Source: Spirosoma utsteinense
GTDB lineage: Bacteria > Bacteroidota > Bacteroidia > Cytophagales > Spirosomataceae
NCBI RefSeq assembly: GCF_014282275.1
Contig: NZ_VFIA01000025.1
Span: 1 to 64,000, forward strand
Length of the DNA: 64,000 nucleotides
Reading direction: 5' to 3'
The notes beneath the pieces were generated by a model. It was not told where the DNA came from. It was given only the letters and a program-made list of their open reading frames with translations, and searched no databases. Of the stretch, positions 34,443 through 43,207 are shown piece after piece (positions within the stretch are counted from its first letter, which is position 1; each line of letters opens with the position of its first letter). The position numbers were made by a program, and so were the translations under genes.

Positions 34443-35594
34443 ATGCACCTTTACATACATATCCCTTTTTGTAAGCAGGCCTGCCATTACTGCGATTTTC
34501 ATTTCAGTACCAACCTGAGTCGAAAATCGGTACTGGTCGATGCCATTTGCGCGGAGATCATTCGCCAGAAAGAGTATCTGACTGGTTCTGTCTTACATAC
34601 GATTTACTTTGGGGGCGGGACACCGTCATTATTAACTGAGCCCGAACTGGAGCAGATCTTTGCTACCATTCACCACCATTTTACTGTTTCATCCAACCCG
34701 GCTGGTGAACCGGCTGAGATAACCCTCGAAGCGAATCCCGACGACCTGACACAGGAAAAGCTGACAATGCTGCGCCGGTATGTGAACCGGTTGAGCATTG
34801 GTATCCAAACGTTCGATGAAGCTACCCTGCGCTGGATGAATCGTGCTCATACGGCCACTGAAGCCGAAACCTGCGTTCGGCTGGCGCGGGATGCTGGTTT
34901 CGAGAATATGAGCCTGGATTTGATTTATGGTATTCCAAACCGCCCGAAATCCCTGTGGGCCGCCGACCTGGCACATGTGCTGGCGCTCAACGTGCCGCAT
35001 CTATCGGCTTATGCCCTAACCATCGAACCCGATACCACTTTTGGTCGCTGGGAGAAGAAGGGTAAGCTACCACCCGTAGATGAGAACCTGGCTGCCGAGC
35101 AGTTTGAAGAACTGACCAGGGCGCTTTCCTCCGCTGACTATGAGCACTACGAAATTTCTAATTTTGCCCGCCGTCGTGCGGGTGGGGGTGCTCAGTACGC
35201 TCGTCATAACACCGCCTACTGGCAACGACAGCCGTACCTCGGAATCGGTCCGAGCGCGCATTCGTATAACGGGCACAGTCGGCAATACAACATTGCCAGC
35301 AATGCACGTTATATCGCTGCCATCGAACAGGGGATCGTACCAGCGACTGTTGAGGAGTTGACCAGAGCCGATCAGGTAAACGAGTACCTGCTAACGGGGT
35401 TACGAACGATATGGGGATGCGCTGTGGCCGAACTGAATGCGTTGCTTGGTGCTGATTTTATGTATGTTCAGGCTCGCGACCTGGCAACGATGTATGCCTC
35501 GGGCTGGCTGGTACATACCGATGACCGGTTGCGCCTGACCGACGCTGGTAAACTATTTGCCGACCGGGTGGCATCTACCTTGTTCGTTGGCTGA
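34443..35594 (+). CDS. hemW: HemW, radical SAM haem chaperone / coproporphyrinogen oxidase-like
   Basis: The ATG at 34443 gives 383 residues starting MHLYIHIPFCKQACHYCDF, which has the CxxxCxxC iron-sulfur motif (Cys10, 14, 17) of radical SAM enzymes. A TTG at 34425 is an alternative. Other conserved parts are TIYFGGGTPSLL, EANPDDLT, RLSIGIQTFDE and NMSLDLIYGIPN. HemW was long annotated as HemN but is a haem-insertion chaperone in Gram-negative and lactococcal systems. The HNxxYW motif is present as HNTAYW. It uses SAM and haem in the cytoplasm. Confidence 0.93.
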   Translation: MHLYIHIPFCKQACHYCDFHFSTNLSRKSVLVDAICAEIIRQKEYLTGSVLHTIYFGGGTPSLLTEPELEQIFATIHHHFTVSSNPAGEPAEITLEANPDDLTQEKLTMLRRYVNRLSIGIQTFDEATLRWMNRAHTATEAETCVRLARDAGFENMSLDLIYGIPNRPKSLWAADLAHVLALNVPHLSAYALTIEPDTTFGRWEKKGKLPPVDENLAAEQFEELTRALSSADYEHYEISNFARRRAGGGAQYARHNTAYWQRQPYLGIGPSAHSYNGHSRQYNIASNARYIAAIEQGIVPATVEELTRADQVNEYLLTGLRTIWGCAVAELNALLGADFMYVQARDLATMYASGWLVHTDDRLRLTDAGKLFADRVASTLFVG

Positions 35595-35686
35595 AGGAAG
35601 GGGAACGAGTCTCCTGGGTAAGTTATTTGCCTAAGCGTGCGTTTCCACTCAGGTTCCGCTTATTTTCGCGCCACAGACCGTTTTCT

Positions 35687-36523
35687 ATGAACCCGCAACG
35701 TCCCGTTAATTCGTTTCGCAATTTGACTCAACCGCCCCGCCCCCGGCCAAAGGCAGCGCACGGAGCGTCGCAACGATTGCAAAAGACGGGCCGCTGGCAA
35801 CAGGCTCGCCGGTTCATGCGTGAGCGGCCCCTGCTGGAACGGGTTTACTGGTTCTGCGTCAAGGCATTTCTCTGGCTTTTCTTCGGATCGATCGGTTATG
35901 TTGTTGTGCTGAAATACGTACCCGTTTGGGTTACGCCCCTTATCGTGTCCCGCTGGATCGACACTATGGGTACCGACGAGAATAGTCATGTGTACAAGAA
36001 ATGGCGGTCCTACGATGAGCTAAGTAAGGAAGCTGCGCTGGCTGTAGTCGCATCGGAAGATCAGGCATTTCCGACCCACTGGGGGTTTGATTTTGACGAA
36101 ATTCAGGACGCTATCAAGGAAAATCAGTACCGGAAACGACCGCGCGGAGCCAGTACTATTTCGCAGCAGGTGGCTAAAAACGTGTTTCTCTGGAATGGCC
36201 GCAGTTACATCCGGAAAGGGCTGGAGGTATATTTTACGGCTTTGATCGAATTGATATGGGGCAAGAAGCGTATTCTGGAAGTATACCTGAATGTAGCCGA
36301 AACAGGTCCGATGACGTTTGGTCTTGAAGCGGCCTCGGTTCGTTATTATAAACATCCGGCGTCATCGCTCAGCCGCAGTGAAGCCGCCCGTATCGCTGCG
36401 GTTTTGCCTAACCCCCGTTTGTTCTCTATCAGCAATCCATCCAGTTATATTCAGCGCCGTACCCGTCAGATTTCCCGTCAGATGCGGGCTCTTGGTGGGC
36501 AGCGGTATATTCGGAATTTGTAA
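35687..36523 (+). CDS. mtgA: Monofunctional biosynthetic peptidoglycan transglycosylase
   Basis: The ATG at 35687 gives 278 residues; a TTG at 35627 would add 20 basic residues and is less likely. One membrane anchor (about 54-76) precedes a GT51 domain: catalytic Glu124 in VASEDQAFPTHWGFDF, then RGASTISQQVAKN and YLNVAETGP. No transpeptidase domain follows. It polymerises lipid II glycan strands at the outer face of the inner membrane. The Arg/Pro-rich N-terminal 50 residues are cytoplasmic. Confidence 0.93.
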   Translation: MNPQRPVNSFRNLTQPPRPRPKAAHGASQRLQKTGRWQQARRFMRERPLLERVYWFCVKAFLWLFFGSIGYVVVLKYVPVWVTPLIVSRWIDTMGTDENSHVYKKWRSYDELSKEAALAVVASEDQAFPTHWGFDFDEIQDAIKENQYRKRPRGASTISQQVAKNVFLWNGRSYIRKGLEVYFTALIELIWGKKRILEVYLNVAETGPMTFGLEAASVRYYKHPASSLSRSEAARIAAVLPNPRLFSISNPSSYIQRRTRQISRQMRALGGQRYIRNL

Positions 36524-36622
36524 TAATACCGGGCATGCGTAGTTTGGTTGACGGGTAAACAGGCAACGCAAGCCCGCTAATGGGCGTATAGGCAATACCA
36601 GGACACACACGAACTCGACGAC

Positions 36623-37609
36623 ATGAATACTATAACCCCTAAGCAGTTTTTTGCCAACACCTGGACGTTGCTGAGCGATTCGTTCAATGGCTTTATCGAC
36701 GATCGCTGTTTGAAATTAAGTGCCGCCCTGGCCTATTACACCGTCTTTTCGTTGGCCCCTTTATTGGTGCTGGTGATGTCATTGATCAGTATTTTTCTGG
36801 GGCAGGAAGCCATTCAAGGACAAGTCTTCTCCCAGATCAACGGCCTGGTAGGCGATCAGGCCGCCCGGCAGATCCAGGATATGATCAAAGCGTCTGAATT
36901 ATCGGGGAAGTCCAGCACCGCGTTGATAATAGGTATTGTAACACTTATCATCGGTGCCACCACCATATTTGTTGAAATTCAGGATTCTGTCAACATGATC
37001 TGGCGCGTGAAAGCGAAACCAAAACGCGGCTGGCTGAAACTGATAAAAGATCGCCTGCTGTCATCGTCCCTGGTTGTCAGTCTGGGGTTTTTGCTACTGG
37101 TTTCGTTGATTATAAACGGTCTGCTGCTGGCCTTGAGTGGTATCCTGACGCGTTATATTCCTCAAATTGGCGTAATCATTATTAGCGGTATCAACTTTTT
37201 GATTAGTACCGCCGTCATTACAACACTGTTTGCTATCATCTTCAAGGTATTGCCCGACGCTAAAATTGCCTGGAAAGATGTACGATGGGGTGCTTTTTTT
37301 ACTGCACTGCTGTTTATGCTGGGCCGCTATCTGATTGGCTTGTATGTGGAAACAACAACGACCAGCTCGGCCTACGGGGCGGCCGGTTCGCTGATCGTAA
37401 TTCTGGTTTGGATCTATTATACCTCAGCTATTCTTTATTTCGGTGCCGAGTTTACCCAGGCGTATGCCAATCATTTCGGCATCAAAATCGAACCGGCCGA
37501 TTATGCCGTTTATGTTGAACAGACCGAACGGGAGCGGGACGTGTCTGTTATTCCAACCCAGCAGAAGATAGAAGACAGCCGGGGAACGTCGCGCAAAAAG
37601 TCTTTATAA
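36623..37609 (+). CDS. YihY/virulence factor BrkB family membrane protein
   Basis: A 328-residue inner-membrane protein with about six helices. The family opening RCLKLSAALAYYTVFSLAPLL (residues 27-49) and the C-terminal YGAAGSLIVILVWIYYTSAI plus LYFGAEFTQAYA are diagnostic for YihY/BrkB, once mislabelled RNase BN. The function is unresolved: it may be a transporter or have an envelope role. The short cytoplasmic tail is hydrophilic. There are 99 bases to the mtgA stop. It ends convergent to rarA. Confidence 0.92.
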   Translation: MNTITPKQFFANTWTLLSDSFNGFIDDRCLKLSAALAYYTVFSLAPLLVLVMSLISIFLGQEAIQGQVFSQINGLVGDQAARQIQDMIKASELSGKSSTALIIGIVTLIIGATTIFVEIQDSVNMIWRVKAKPKRGWLKLIKDRLLSSSLVVSLGFLLLVSLIINGLLLALSGILTRYIPQIGVIIISGINFLISTAVITTLFAIIFKVLPDAKIAWKDVRWGAFFTALLFMLGRYLIGLYVETTTTSSAYGAAGSLIVILVWIYYTSAILYFGAEFTQAYANHFGIKIEPADYAVYVEQTERERDVSVIPTQQKIEDSRGTSRKKSL

Positions 37610-37629
37610 GCCGGGTGCTGTAAAAAACG

Positions 37630-38901
37630 TTAGTAGCCATACCAATCGCCCCACCACTTTTCCAGGTTACGCCTTATTTCCTGTTCACGGGCATTGTGGC
37701 CAGGCTCGTAAATTTTGTGGCCTTTCAAGTCGTCGGGGAGGAAATTCTGCTGGGCGAAGTTGCCGGGGTGGGAATGAGCATATTGATACTCTTTTCCGTA
37801 GCCAATCTGTTTCATCAGTTTTGTTGGCGCGTTGCGCAAATGCAGCGGAACGGGTAGGTGAGCTGTTTTCTCCGCTAAAGCAATGGCCTCGTCAATGGCT
37901 ACATAACTCGCGTTGCTCTTGGGCGATGTGGCCAGATAGACCGCCACCTGCGAGAGGATAATACGGCCTTCGGGCATCCCAATGGCACGGATTGCCTGCA
38001 CCGCTTCCGAAGCCATAATCAGGGCCGTTGGATTGGCATTGCCAATATCTTCGGAAGCCATAATCAGCATACGGCGGGCAATAAATATCGGGTCCTCACC
38101 GGCTACGATCATTCGGGCCATCCAGTACAGAGATGCATTCGGGTCGGAGCCGCGCAGGGATTTGATAAAAGCCGAAATGATATCGTAATGCTGCTCGCCG
38201 GATTTGTCATAACGGGCAATATTTTGCTGCGCTACGGCCGTTACACCCTCATCGGTGATCACCAACGGGTCGGTCGATACATGAGCGGATGCTACCAGTT
38301 CCAGCAGATTGAGCAGTTTTCGCCCGTCGCCCCCGGACAGCCGAAGTAGCGCATCGTATGACTCGACCGCGATCTGCTTCGACCGTAAGAACGCATCCTG
38401 GTCGATAGCCCGATCCACCACCTGCACCAGTTCATCGCGGCTAAGTGCTTCCAGGATATAAACCTGAGAGCGGGATAATAACGCGCTGTTTACTTCGAAG
38501 GATGGATTTTCTGTTGTGGCACCAATGAGGGTAATCTGGCCTTTTTCGACGGCACCCAGCAACGCATCCTGCTGGCCTTTGTTGAAGCGGTGAATTTCGT
38601 CGATGAACACCACCGGTGGAAAAAAACCACTGGGTCGGCTTAGTACCTCGCGTATCTCTTTAACGCCTGCATTAATGGCACTCAGGGCTACAAAAGGCCG
38701 TTTAACGGCTTCTGCCAATAGCAGCGCCAGCGTGGTTTTACCTACACCCGGTGGTCCCCACAAAATCATGGATGGCAGGCGTCCGGCTTCAACCGCCCGG
38801 CGCAGGGCACCGGTAGGACCAATCAATTTATGCTGGCCGATAACATCATCGAGGGTGCGGGGACGAATCCGCTCAGGAAGGGGCGTTGAGTCTGTGTTCA
38901 T
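37630..38901 (-). CDS. rarA: Replication-associated recombination protein RarA (MgsA)
   Basis: The ATG at 38901 gives 423 residues; an upstream GTG at 38916 lies inside a hairpin and is less likely. The AAA+ ATPase domain has Walker [10 protein letters not shown] (49-57) and Walker [13 protein letters not shown]-terminal helical domain ([19 protein letters not shown]) matches the RarA/WRNIP1 family. It acts at stalled or gapped replication forks with SSB. Its C-terminal part is complete and the family length is normal. A 9-bp hairpin sits just upstream of the start. Confidence 0.93.
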   Translation of the reverse strand: MNTDSTPLPERIRPRTLDDVIGQHKLIGPTGALRRAVEAGRLPSMILWGPPGVGKTTLALLLAEAVKRPFVALSAINAGVKEIREVLSRPSGFFPPVVFIDEIHRFNKGQQDALLGAVEKGQITLIGATTENPSFEVNSALLSRSQVYILEALSRDELVQVVDRAIDQDAFLRSKQIAVESYDALLRLSGGDGRKLLNLLELVASAHVSTDPLVITDEGVTAVAQQNIARYDKSGEQHYDIISAFIKSLRGSDPNASLYWMARMIVAGEDPIFIARRMLIMASEDIGNANPTALIMASEAVQAIRAIGMPEGRIILSQVAVYLATSPKSNASYVAIDEAIALAEKTAHLPVPLHLRNAPTKLMKQIGYGKEYQYAHSHPGNFAQQNFLPDDLKGHKIYEPGHNAREQEIRRNLEKWWGDWYGY

Positions 38902-38911
38902 TGCTTGTTCA

Positions 38912-38931
38912 CCCACAACTAAAGTTGTGGG
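38912..38931. repeat. REP-like palindrome at rarA start
   Basis: A perfect 9-bp stem (38912-38920 and 38923-38931, CCCACAACT / AGTTGTGGG) with a 2-base loop lies 11 bases upstream of the rarA ATG. It would fold in the mRNA leader. Similar short-loop palindromes of the ACT-nn-AGT type occur in the element at 54495-54551. Confidence 0.6.
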
Positions 38932-38950
38932 CTGTTATACGTTTAACCGT

Positions 38951-40582
38951 TCAATAAACCCGATCACCACCGATCCAGGTTTGTTTGACCTTTGTTTGTC
39001 GTAGTTGCGGGTTTGGAACGGTCATAATGTCGCGGTCGAGTACGACAAAGTCCGCTTGTTTGCCCGCCGAAATACTGCCTCGTAATTTGTCTTCAAAGTT
39101 GGCGTAGGCAGCCCAGCGGGTCATAGCCAGCAACGCTGATTTCCGATCTACCGCATTTTCCATCTGGTAACCGCCAGCCGGGAAGTTCTTGGCGTCCTGA
39201 CGGGCTACGGCCGAGTGAAAGCCGAAGAGTGGATTGGGGTGCTCGACGGGGAAGTCGCTGCCAAACGCAATCAGCTTGTTCTGCTTCAGTAAATCGTTAA
39301 AGGCATAGGCTCCCTTCACCCGGACCGATCCCAGGCGTTCGGTGGCCCAGTACATATCCGAAGTGGCATGAGTGGGCTGTACCGACGGTATGATCGAATA
39401 CCGGTTGAACTTCCAGACATCGTCCGGAGACACTACCTGTGCATGTTCGATGCGCCAGCGCCGGTCATTCTTTCCTTTTAGCAATTTGCCGTACAAGTCC
39501 AGCATCAAGTGATTGGCTGAGTCGCCGATACAGTGGGTATTGGCCTGGAAGTTAGAGGCATAAAGTAGTTTCGTGACACGTTCCAGTTCAGCAGGGCTAA
39601 GGAGCAGGAAACCGCCCGTGTCGGCCCGGTCTGAATACGGTTTGCGCAGGCAGGCACCCCGAGAGCCCAGGGCACCGTCGGCATAGAGTTTAAAGGCGCG
39701 AACGGTAAGCCGGTCGGTTTGGAAAGGTCCGCGTTTGAGAAAATAATTCAGGTTTGGTTCGCCCAGACTCACCATGGCGTAGTCGCGGATTTTTAACTGC
39801 CCCGCTTTTTGCAAACTGTCGATCAGGTTGATCTCGTCGGGGCTGATACCGGCGTCTGAAACGCTTGTCAGGCCGAGTGCCACGCAGGCTTTCTGGGCAG
39901 CCAGCAACATCTTGGTTTTGTCGGCGTTGTCGGGGCGGGGTAACACGCGCCGGATGAGCTGCATGGCATTGTCGACCAGCACACCGGTTGGTTGGGCGTT
40001 CGCCAGCATGACTTCACCCCCGGCTACTTTCGAAGTAGGTGTGACCTGCGCTAGCCGGAGTGCTTTGGAGTTGACCAGCAAAGCGTGGCCATCTACCCGC
40101 GTCAGGGCAACGGGTACATTCGGAAAGGCAGCGTCCAGTTTTTCTTTGGTTGGAAATGCCTCACCGGGCCAGTCGTTCTGATCCCAGCCCCGGCCGGTAA
40201 GCCAGGTCACCTGCGGATTTTTCTGGTAGAAGGTTTTAAGCCGTTCGATGACTTCATCGTACGATTCGGCACCAACCAGATCTGCCTGACTCAACACCTG
40301 GCCAAAGCCCAGAAAGTGGGCGTGGGGGTCGTATAAGCCTGGGTAAACCGGTTGACCGCCCAGGTCGGCGGTACTATCGGCATCATACAGCGCGGTAAGG
40401 CTGTCGGCTGATCCTACTGCCAGAAAAATACCGTCTTTTACAACGAAAGCACTGGCCGTGGAAAAGCTCGAATCGGCGGTGTAAACACGGGCATTTTTGA
40501 CAAGAAGGTCTGCTTTCTTTTTCGACGAACAGGCAGATAGCGCGACAAATAGGGTAGAAAAAAGGAGGAGACTATATTTCAT
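38951..40582 (-). CDS. Exported amidohydrolase lipoprotein (YtcJ-like)
   Basis: The ATG at 40582 gives 543 residues with a lipoprotein signal (MKYSLLLFSTLFVALSAC, Cys18). The amidohydrolase (TIM-barrel) metal site includes DPHAHFLGFG, HCIGDSANH and IEHAQ, and the C-terminal GSDFPVEHPNPL has the metal-binding Asp. YtcJ-like enzymes act on amide or imide substrates of unknown identity. The start is chosen for its lipobox; upstream in-frame extension is rejected. It is divergent from TolC. Confidence 0.9.
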   Translation of the reverse strand: MKYSLLLFSTLFVALSACSSKKKADLLVKNARVYTADSSFSTASAFVVKDGIFLAVGSADSLTALYDADSTADLGGQPVYPGLYDPHAHFLGFGQVLSQADLVGAESYDEVIERLKTFYQKNPQVTWLTGRGWDQNDWPGEAFPTKEKLDAAFPNVPVALTRVDGHALLVNSKALRLAQVTPTSKVAGGEVMLANAQPTGVLVDNAMQLIRRVLPRPDNADKTKMLLAAQKACVALGLTSVSDAGISPDEINLIDSLQKAGQLKIRDYAMVSLGEPNLNYFLKRGPFQTDRLTVRAFKLYADGALGSRGACLRKPYSDRADTGGFLLLSPAELERVTKLLYASNFQANTHCIGDSANHLMLDLYGKLLKGKNDRRWRIEHAQVVSPDDVWKFNRYSIIPSVQPTHATSDMYWATERLGSVRVKGAYAFNDLLKQNKLIAFGSDFPVEHPNPLFGFHSAVARQDAKNFPAGGYQMENAVDRKSALLAMTRWAAYANFEDKLRGSISAGKQADFVVLDRDIMTVPNPQLRQTKVKQTWIGGDRVY

Positions 40583-40652
40583 GATTAATGGTTGGGAAAG
40601 CCCGCAAGTTAAGCTAAAGTTGACAAGCCTGCTGAACAACGGCATATTCTTG

Positions 40653-40660
40653 TAAATTTG
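40653..40660 (+). promoter_or_regulatory. -7 promoter box for TolC-like gene
   Basis: TAAATTTG fits TAnnTTTG exactly, followed by ACCC. It lies 28 bases before the ATG at 40689. The expected -33 TTTG is not seen at 19-21 bases, so support comes from the -7 box and its position only. Confidence 0.5.
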
Positions 40661-40688
40661 ACCCAATAGTCGTGTTAACGTCATATCA

Positions 40689-42077
40689 ATGAAGCTCAAT
40701 AGTTGCATTCTTTTTAGTTTGCTTACCCTTCCGGTCTTTGCTCAACAACCCCAAAATGCCATTCAGCGCGTTCAGCAACGAACATTTACTATTGCTACGC
40801 TTCCTCAGCCGGGGGAAGTCTTGACGTTGCAGCAGGCTATTGCCCAGTCGACCGAAAAAAATTATCAGGTGCAGATAAACCGGTCGCAGGAGGAGATATC
40901 CCGAAATAATTACACCAAAGGAAATGCTGGTTATTTACCTGTGGTAAGCGGCAACGTTACGTCGAATGGTGGTTTGCAAAACCTTGATCAAACGTTTCTG
41001 GACGGCCTGCGTCCCCGTCAGATCATCAATGGTATTTTCAACCGGACAACGAACCTGGGCCTGAATGTGAACTACACCATTTTCAATGGGTATGGCCGGT
41101 CGGCTACTTATAATCAACTGCGCCAGTTGGTACAGATCAGCACGGTTACGACCCGTGCTAACGTTGAAGCAACCGTAGCGAGTGTGGCTACTGGCTATTT
41201 CGACGTTGTGCGGCAGTTGCAACGGCTGATTGCCTTTACGCAGGCGCTCGACATTTCGCGCGAACGGCTCGAACTGGCTCGCGCTACCTACGACGTCGGC
41301 ACCCGCTCGAAAGTCGATTTTCTGAGTGCACAAGTCGATTACAACACAGACAGCGCTGCCTTGTTGTCGCAGGAGCAGCAACTCCGCAACGCCAAAGTAC
41401 TCCTCAACACCCTGCTGGTGCGGGACGTGCAAACTGAATTCGCAGTGCGGGATACTATTCAGGTACGTCCTGATCTACAGCTTCCACCGTTGCAGGAATC
41501 GTTGGCTACGAACAACCCACAGTTAGTGGCGGCTGTCCTGAACCGGACGTTGGCTGACGTGAGCATAAGGCTGGCCAATGCGCAACAGTTGCCGATAGTA
41601 ACGGCTCAGGCAGGTTACAACTATCAATTCATCAATAACCAGGGTGGTTTTGGTGTTCGAAACGCGCGCAACAATGGGTTGACTTATGTGTTTCAGGCTA
41701 CAATCCCCATTTTTAACGGCTACAACCTGAAACGGCAGATTCAGAATGCCCGCGTTGGTACCTTGATCGCCCAGAATCAGGAGAACGATCAGCGGCTCCA
41801 GCTTCAGTCAGCGCTGGTTCAAACGTATCAGGCGTATCAAAACAGCCTGGCTTTGCTCAATCTGGAAGTTCAGAATAACAAGCTGGCCAATCAGAACGTA
41901 GACATTGCTTACGATCGGTATCGCATTGGTAATTCGACGTTTGTTGAATTTCGTGATGTGCAGCGCAATGCGATCGACGCCCAGATTCGCCTGATCGAAG
42001 CGGAATACAACGCTAAAGCGGCAGAAATTGAATTGCTTCGTCTGAGCAGCACCATCACGCAGGAGTTGGTGCAGTAA
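40689..42077 (+). CDS. TolC-family outer-membrane efflux protein
   Basis: A 462-residue exported protein (signal MKLNSCILFSLLTLPVFAQ). It shows two TolC-type repeats of long coiled-coil helices and strand pairs: LTLQQAIAQSTEKNYQVQIN opens the first, RIGNSTFVEFRDVQRNAIDA is near the C-terminus of the second. TolC trimers form the outer-membrane channel of efflux or type I systems. No RND pump or adaptor gene is adjacent, so it is an orphan here and partners are probably encoded elsewhere. Confidence 0.92.
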   Translation: MKLNSCILFSLLTLPVFAQQPQNAIQRVQQRTFTIATLPQPGEVLTLQQAIAQSTEKNYQVQINRSQEEISRNNYTKGNAGYLPVVSGNVTSNGGLQNLDQTFLDGLRPRQIINGIFNRTTNLGLNVNYTIFNGYGRSATYNQLRQLVQISTVTTRANVEATVASVATGYFDVVRQLQRLIAFTQALDISRERLELARATYDVGTRSKVDFLSAQVDYNTDSAALLSQEQQLRNAKVLLNTLLVRDVQTEFAVRDTIQVRPDLQLPPLQESLATNNPQLVAAVLNRTLADVSIRLANAQQLPIVTAQAGYNYQFINNQGGFGVRNARNNGLTYVFQATIPIFNGYNLKRQIQNARVGTLIAQNQENDQRLQLQSALVQTYQAYQNSLALLNLEVQNNKLANQNVDIAYDRYRIGNSTFVEFRDVQRNAIDAQIRLIEAEYNAKAAEIELLRLSSTITQELVQ

Positions 42078-42161
42078 GTTACTTGAACAGTTATCTGATT
42101 AGCCAGTTGGTCAGTTATAGTACTGAATCAATGCTTAGCCAATCAATAACAGATCACTGCT

Positions 42162-42371
42162 ATGCCCTGGACAACAAAAGACTATCCTGACTCCCTGAAG
42201 AATTTTATGGCCCCGGTTCGCAATAAGGCTATCGAAATAGCCAATGCTTTACTGGCCGACGGGAGCGACGAGAAAAAAGCCATCGCTATTGCCACCGCGC
42301 AGGCCGAAACGTGGGCGCTTAAGCGCAGTATCAAAGTCCGCAAGGACAACGCGCCGGAGAATAAAAAGTAA
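42162..42371 (+). CDS. Small YdaT/ChaB-like protein
   Basis: A 69-residue protein, MPWTTKDYPDSLKNFMAPVR then NKAIEIANALLADGSDEKKA and IAIATAQAETWA. This pattern matches small uncharacterised proteins of the YdaT type (MPWxxxDYPxSxKN..VRxKAIEIAN). Two amphipathic helices and a basic tail are expected. The function is unknown. Its start lies 84 bases after tolC, and a DUF421 gene follows at 87 bases, so it may belong to a mixed stress or envelope transcript. Confidence 0.78.
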   Translation: MPWTTKDYPDSLKNFMAPVRNKAIEIANALLADGSDEKKAIAIATAQAETWALKRSIKVRKDNAPENKK

Positions 42372-42458
42372 GTGGCGCAGAGCGGGCTACTATAGTCTGC
42401 CCTGTCTCCTCTATTGCTTTACCCTTTGTACTACCTCACTCACTCTGCTTCCTTACGT

Positions 42459-43163
42459 ATGCCCGATCCCGTTCAGCCCTTTGATTGGGAACGAATGATT
42501 ATTGACCAGTTTCCCTGGTCGTATTTAGGGGAAGTAGCTTTTCGGACGGTGTTTATGTTTGCGGTTGTACTGACGGCGCTGACCATATCGGGCAAGCGTG
42601 AAGTACGGCAACTGTCGATCTATGAGCTAGTGTTGCTGATCGGTCTGGGCTCGGCCGCTGGCGACCCCATGTTTTACCACGATGTACCGTTAAGTTCGGC
42701 GGTGGTAGTGTTTGTGGTAATGATGAGTTGTTATAAGCTCATAACCTACATCAGTGATCACAACAAAGGGGTAAGCGAGGTCATCGAAGGAAAGCCCGTG
42801 TACGTCATTGAGAACGGCTGTATCCTGATCGAAAATTTTGGCCGCGAAGATCTCACAATTGCAGAACTGTTCTCCGATATGAGGGCGGCTGGTGTGGAGC
42901 ATCTGGGCCAGATTCGTGTGGCTATCCTGGAGCCGAACGGGCAACTTAGCCTCTTCAGGTTCGAGCCTGAGGGCGTAAAGGCCGGGTTACCTATTTTGCC
43001 CAAAGAGTTTGACCGGAAAATAGAAAATATCGCCGAATCCGGACGCTATGCCTGCTGTAACTGCGGCAATGTACACACCTTCGAAGCCCCCGTCAATCGG
43101 CCATTCTGCTCCCGGTGCAGTCAGTCGAGTTGGGTGAAGGCTATTCGCACGAAGCCGCAATGA
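42459..43163 (+). CDS. DUF421 (YetF-like) membrane protein with C-terminal zinc ribbon
   Basis: The ATG at 42459 gives 234 residues; an in-frame TTG at 42414 is less likely. Three N-terminal helices include FRTVFMFAVVLTALTISGKR, the GKREVRQLSIYELVLLI family motif, and AVVVFVVMMSCYKLI. A YetF/DUF421 soluble domain follows (VIEGKPVYVIENGCILIENF). The C-terminus adds a zinc-ribbon-like pair: ACCNCGN (about 200) and FCSRCSQ (about 220), in addition to the normal family end. YetF-type proteins are general stress-associated with unknown function; the metal site is inferred. Confidence 0.85.
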   Translation: MPDPVQPFDWERMIIDQFPWSYLGEVAFRTVFMFAVVLTALTISGKREVRQLSIYELVLLIGLGSAAGDPMFYHDVPLSSAVVVFVVMMSCYKLITYISDHNKGVSEVIEGKPVYVIENGCILIENFGREDLTIAELFSDMRAAGVEHLGQIRVAILEPNGQLSLFRFEPEGVKAGLPILPKEFDRKIENIAESGRYACCNCGNVHTFEAPVNRPFCSRCSQSSWVKAIRTKPQ

Positions 43164-43207
43164 AAATCTCACTGGCCAATTACTATCAGCCAGTGAGTTC
43201 GATCAGA

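Noticed and set aside
40689..42077. Type I secretion or RND efflux operon around the TolC gene
   Set aside because: No adaptor, ABC or RND gene is adjacent; neighbours are unrelated.
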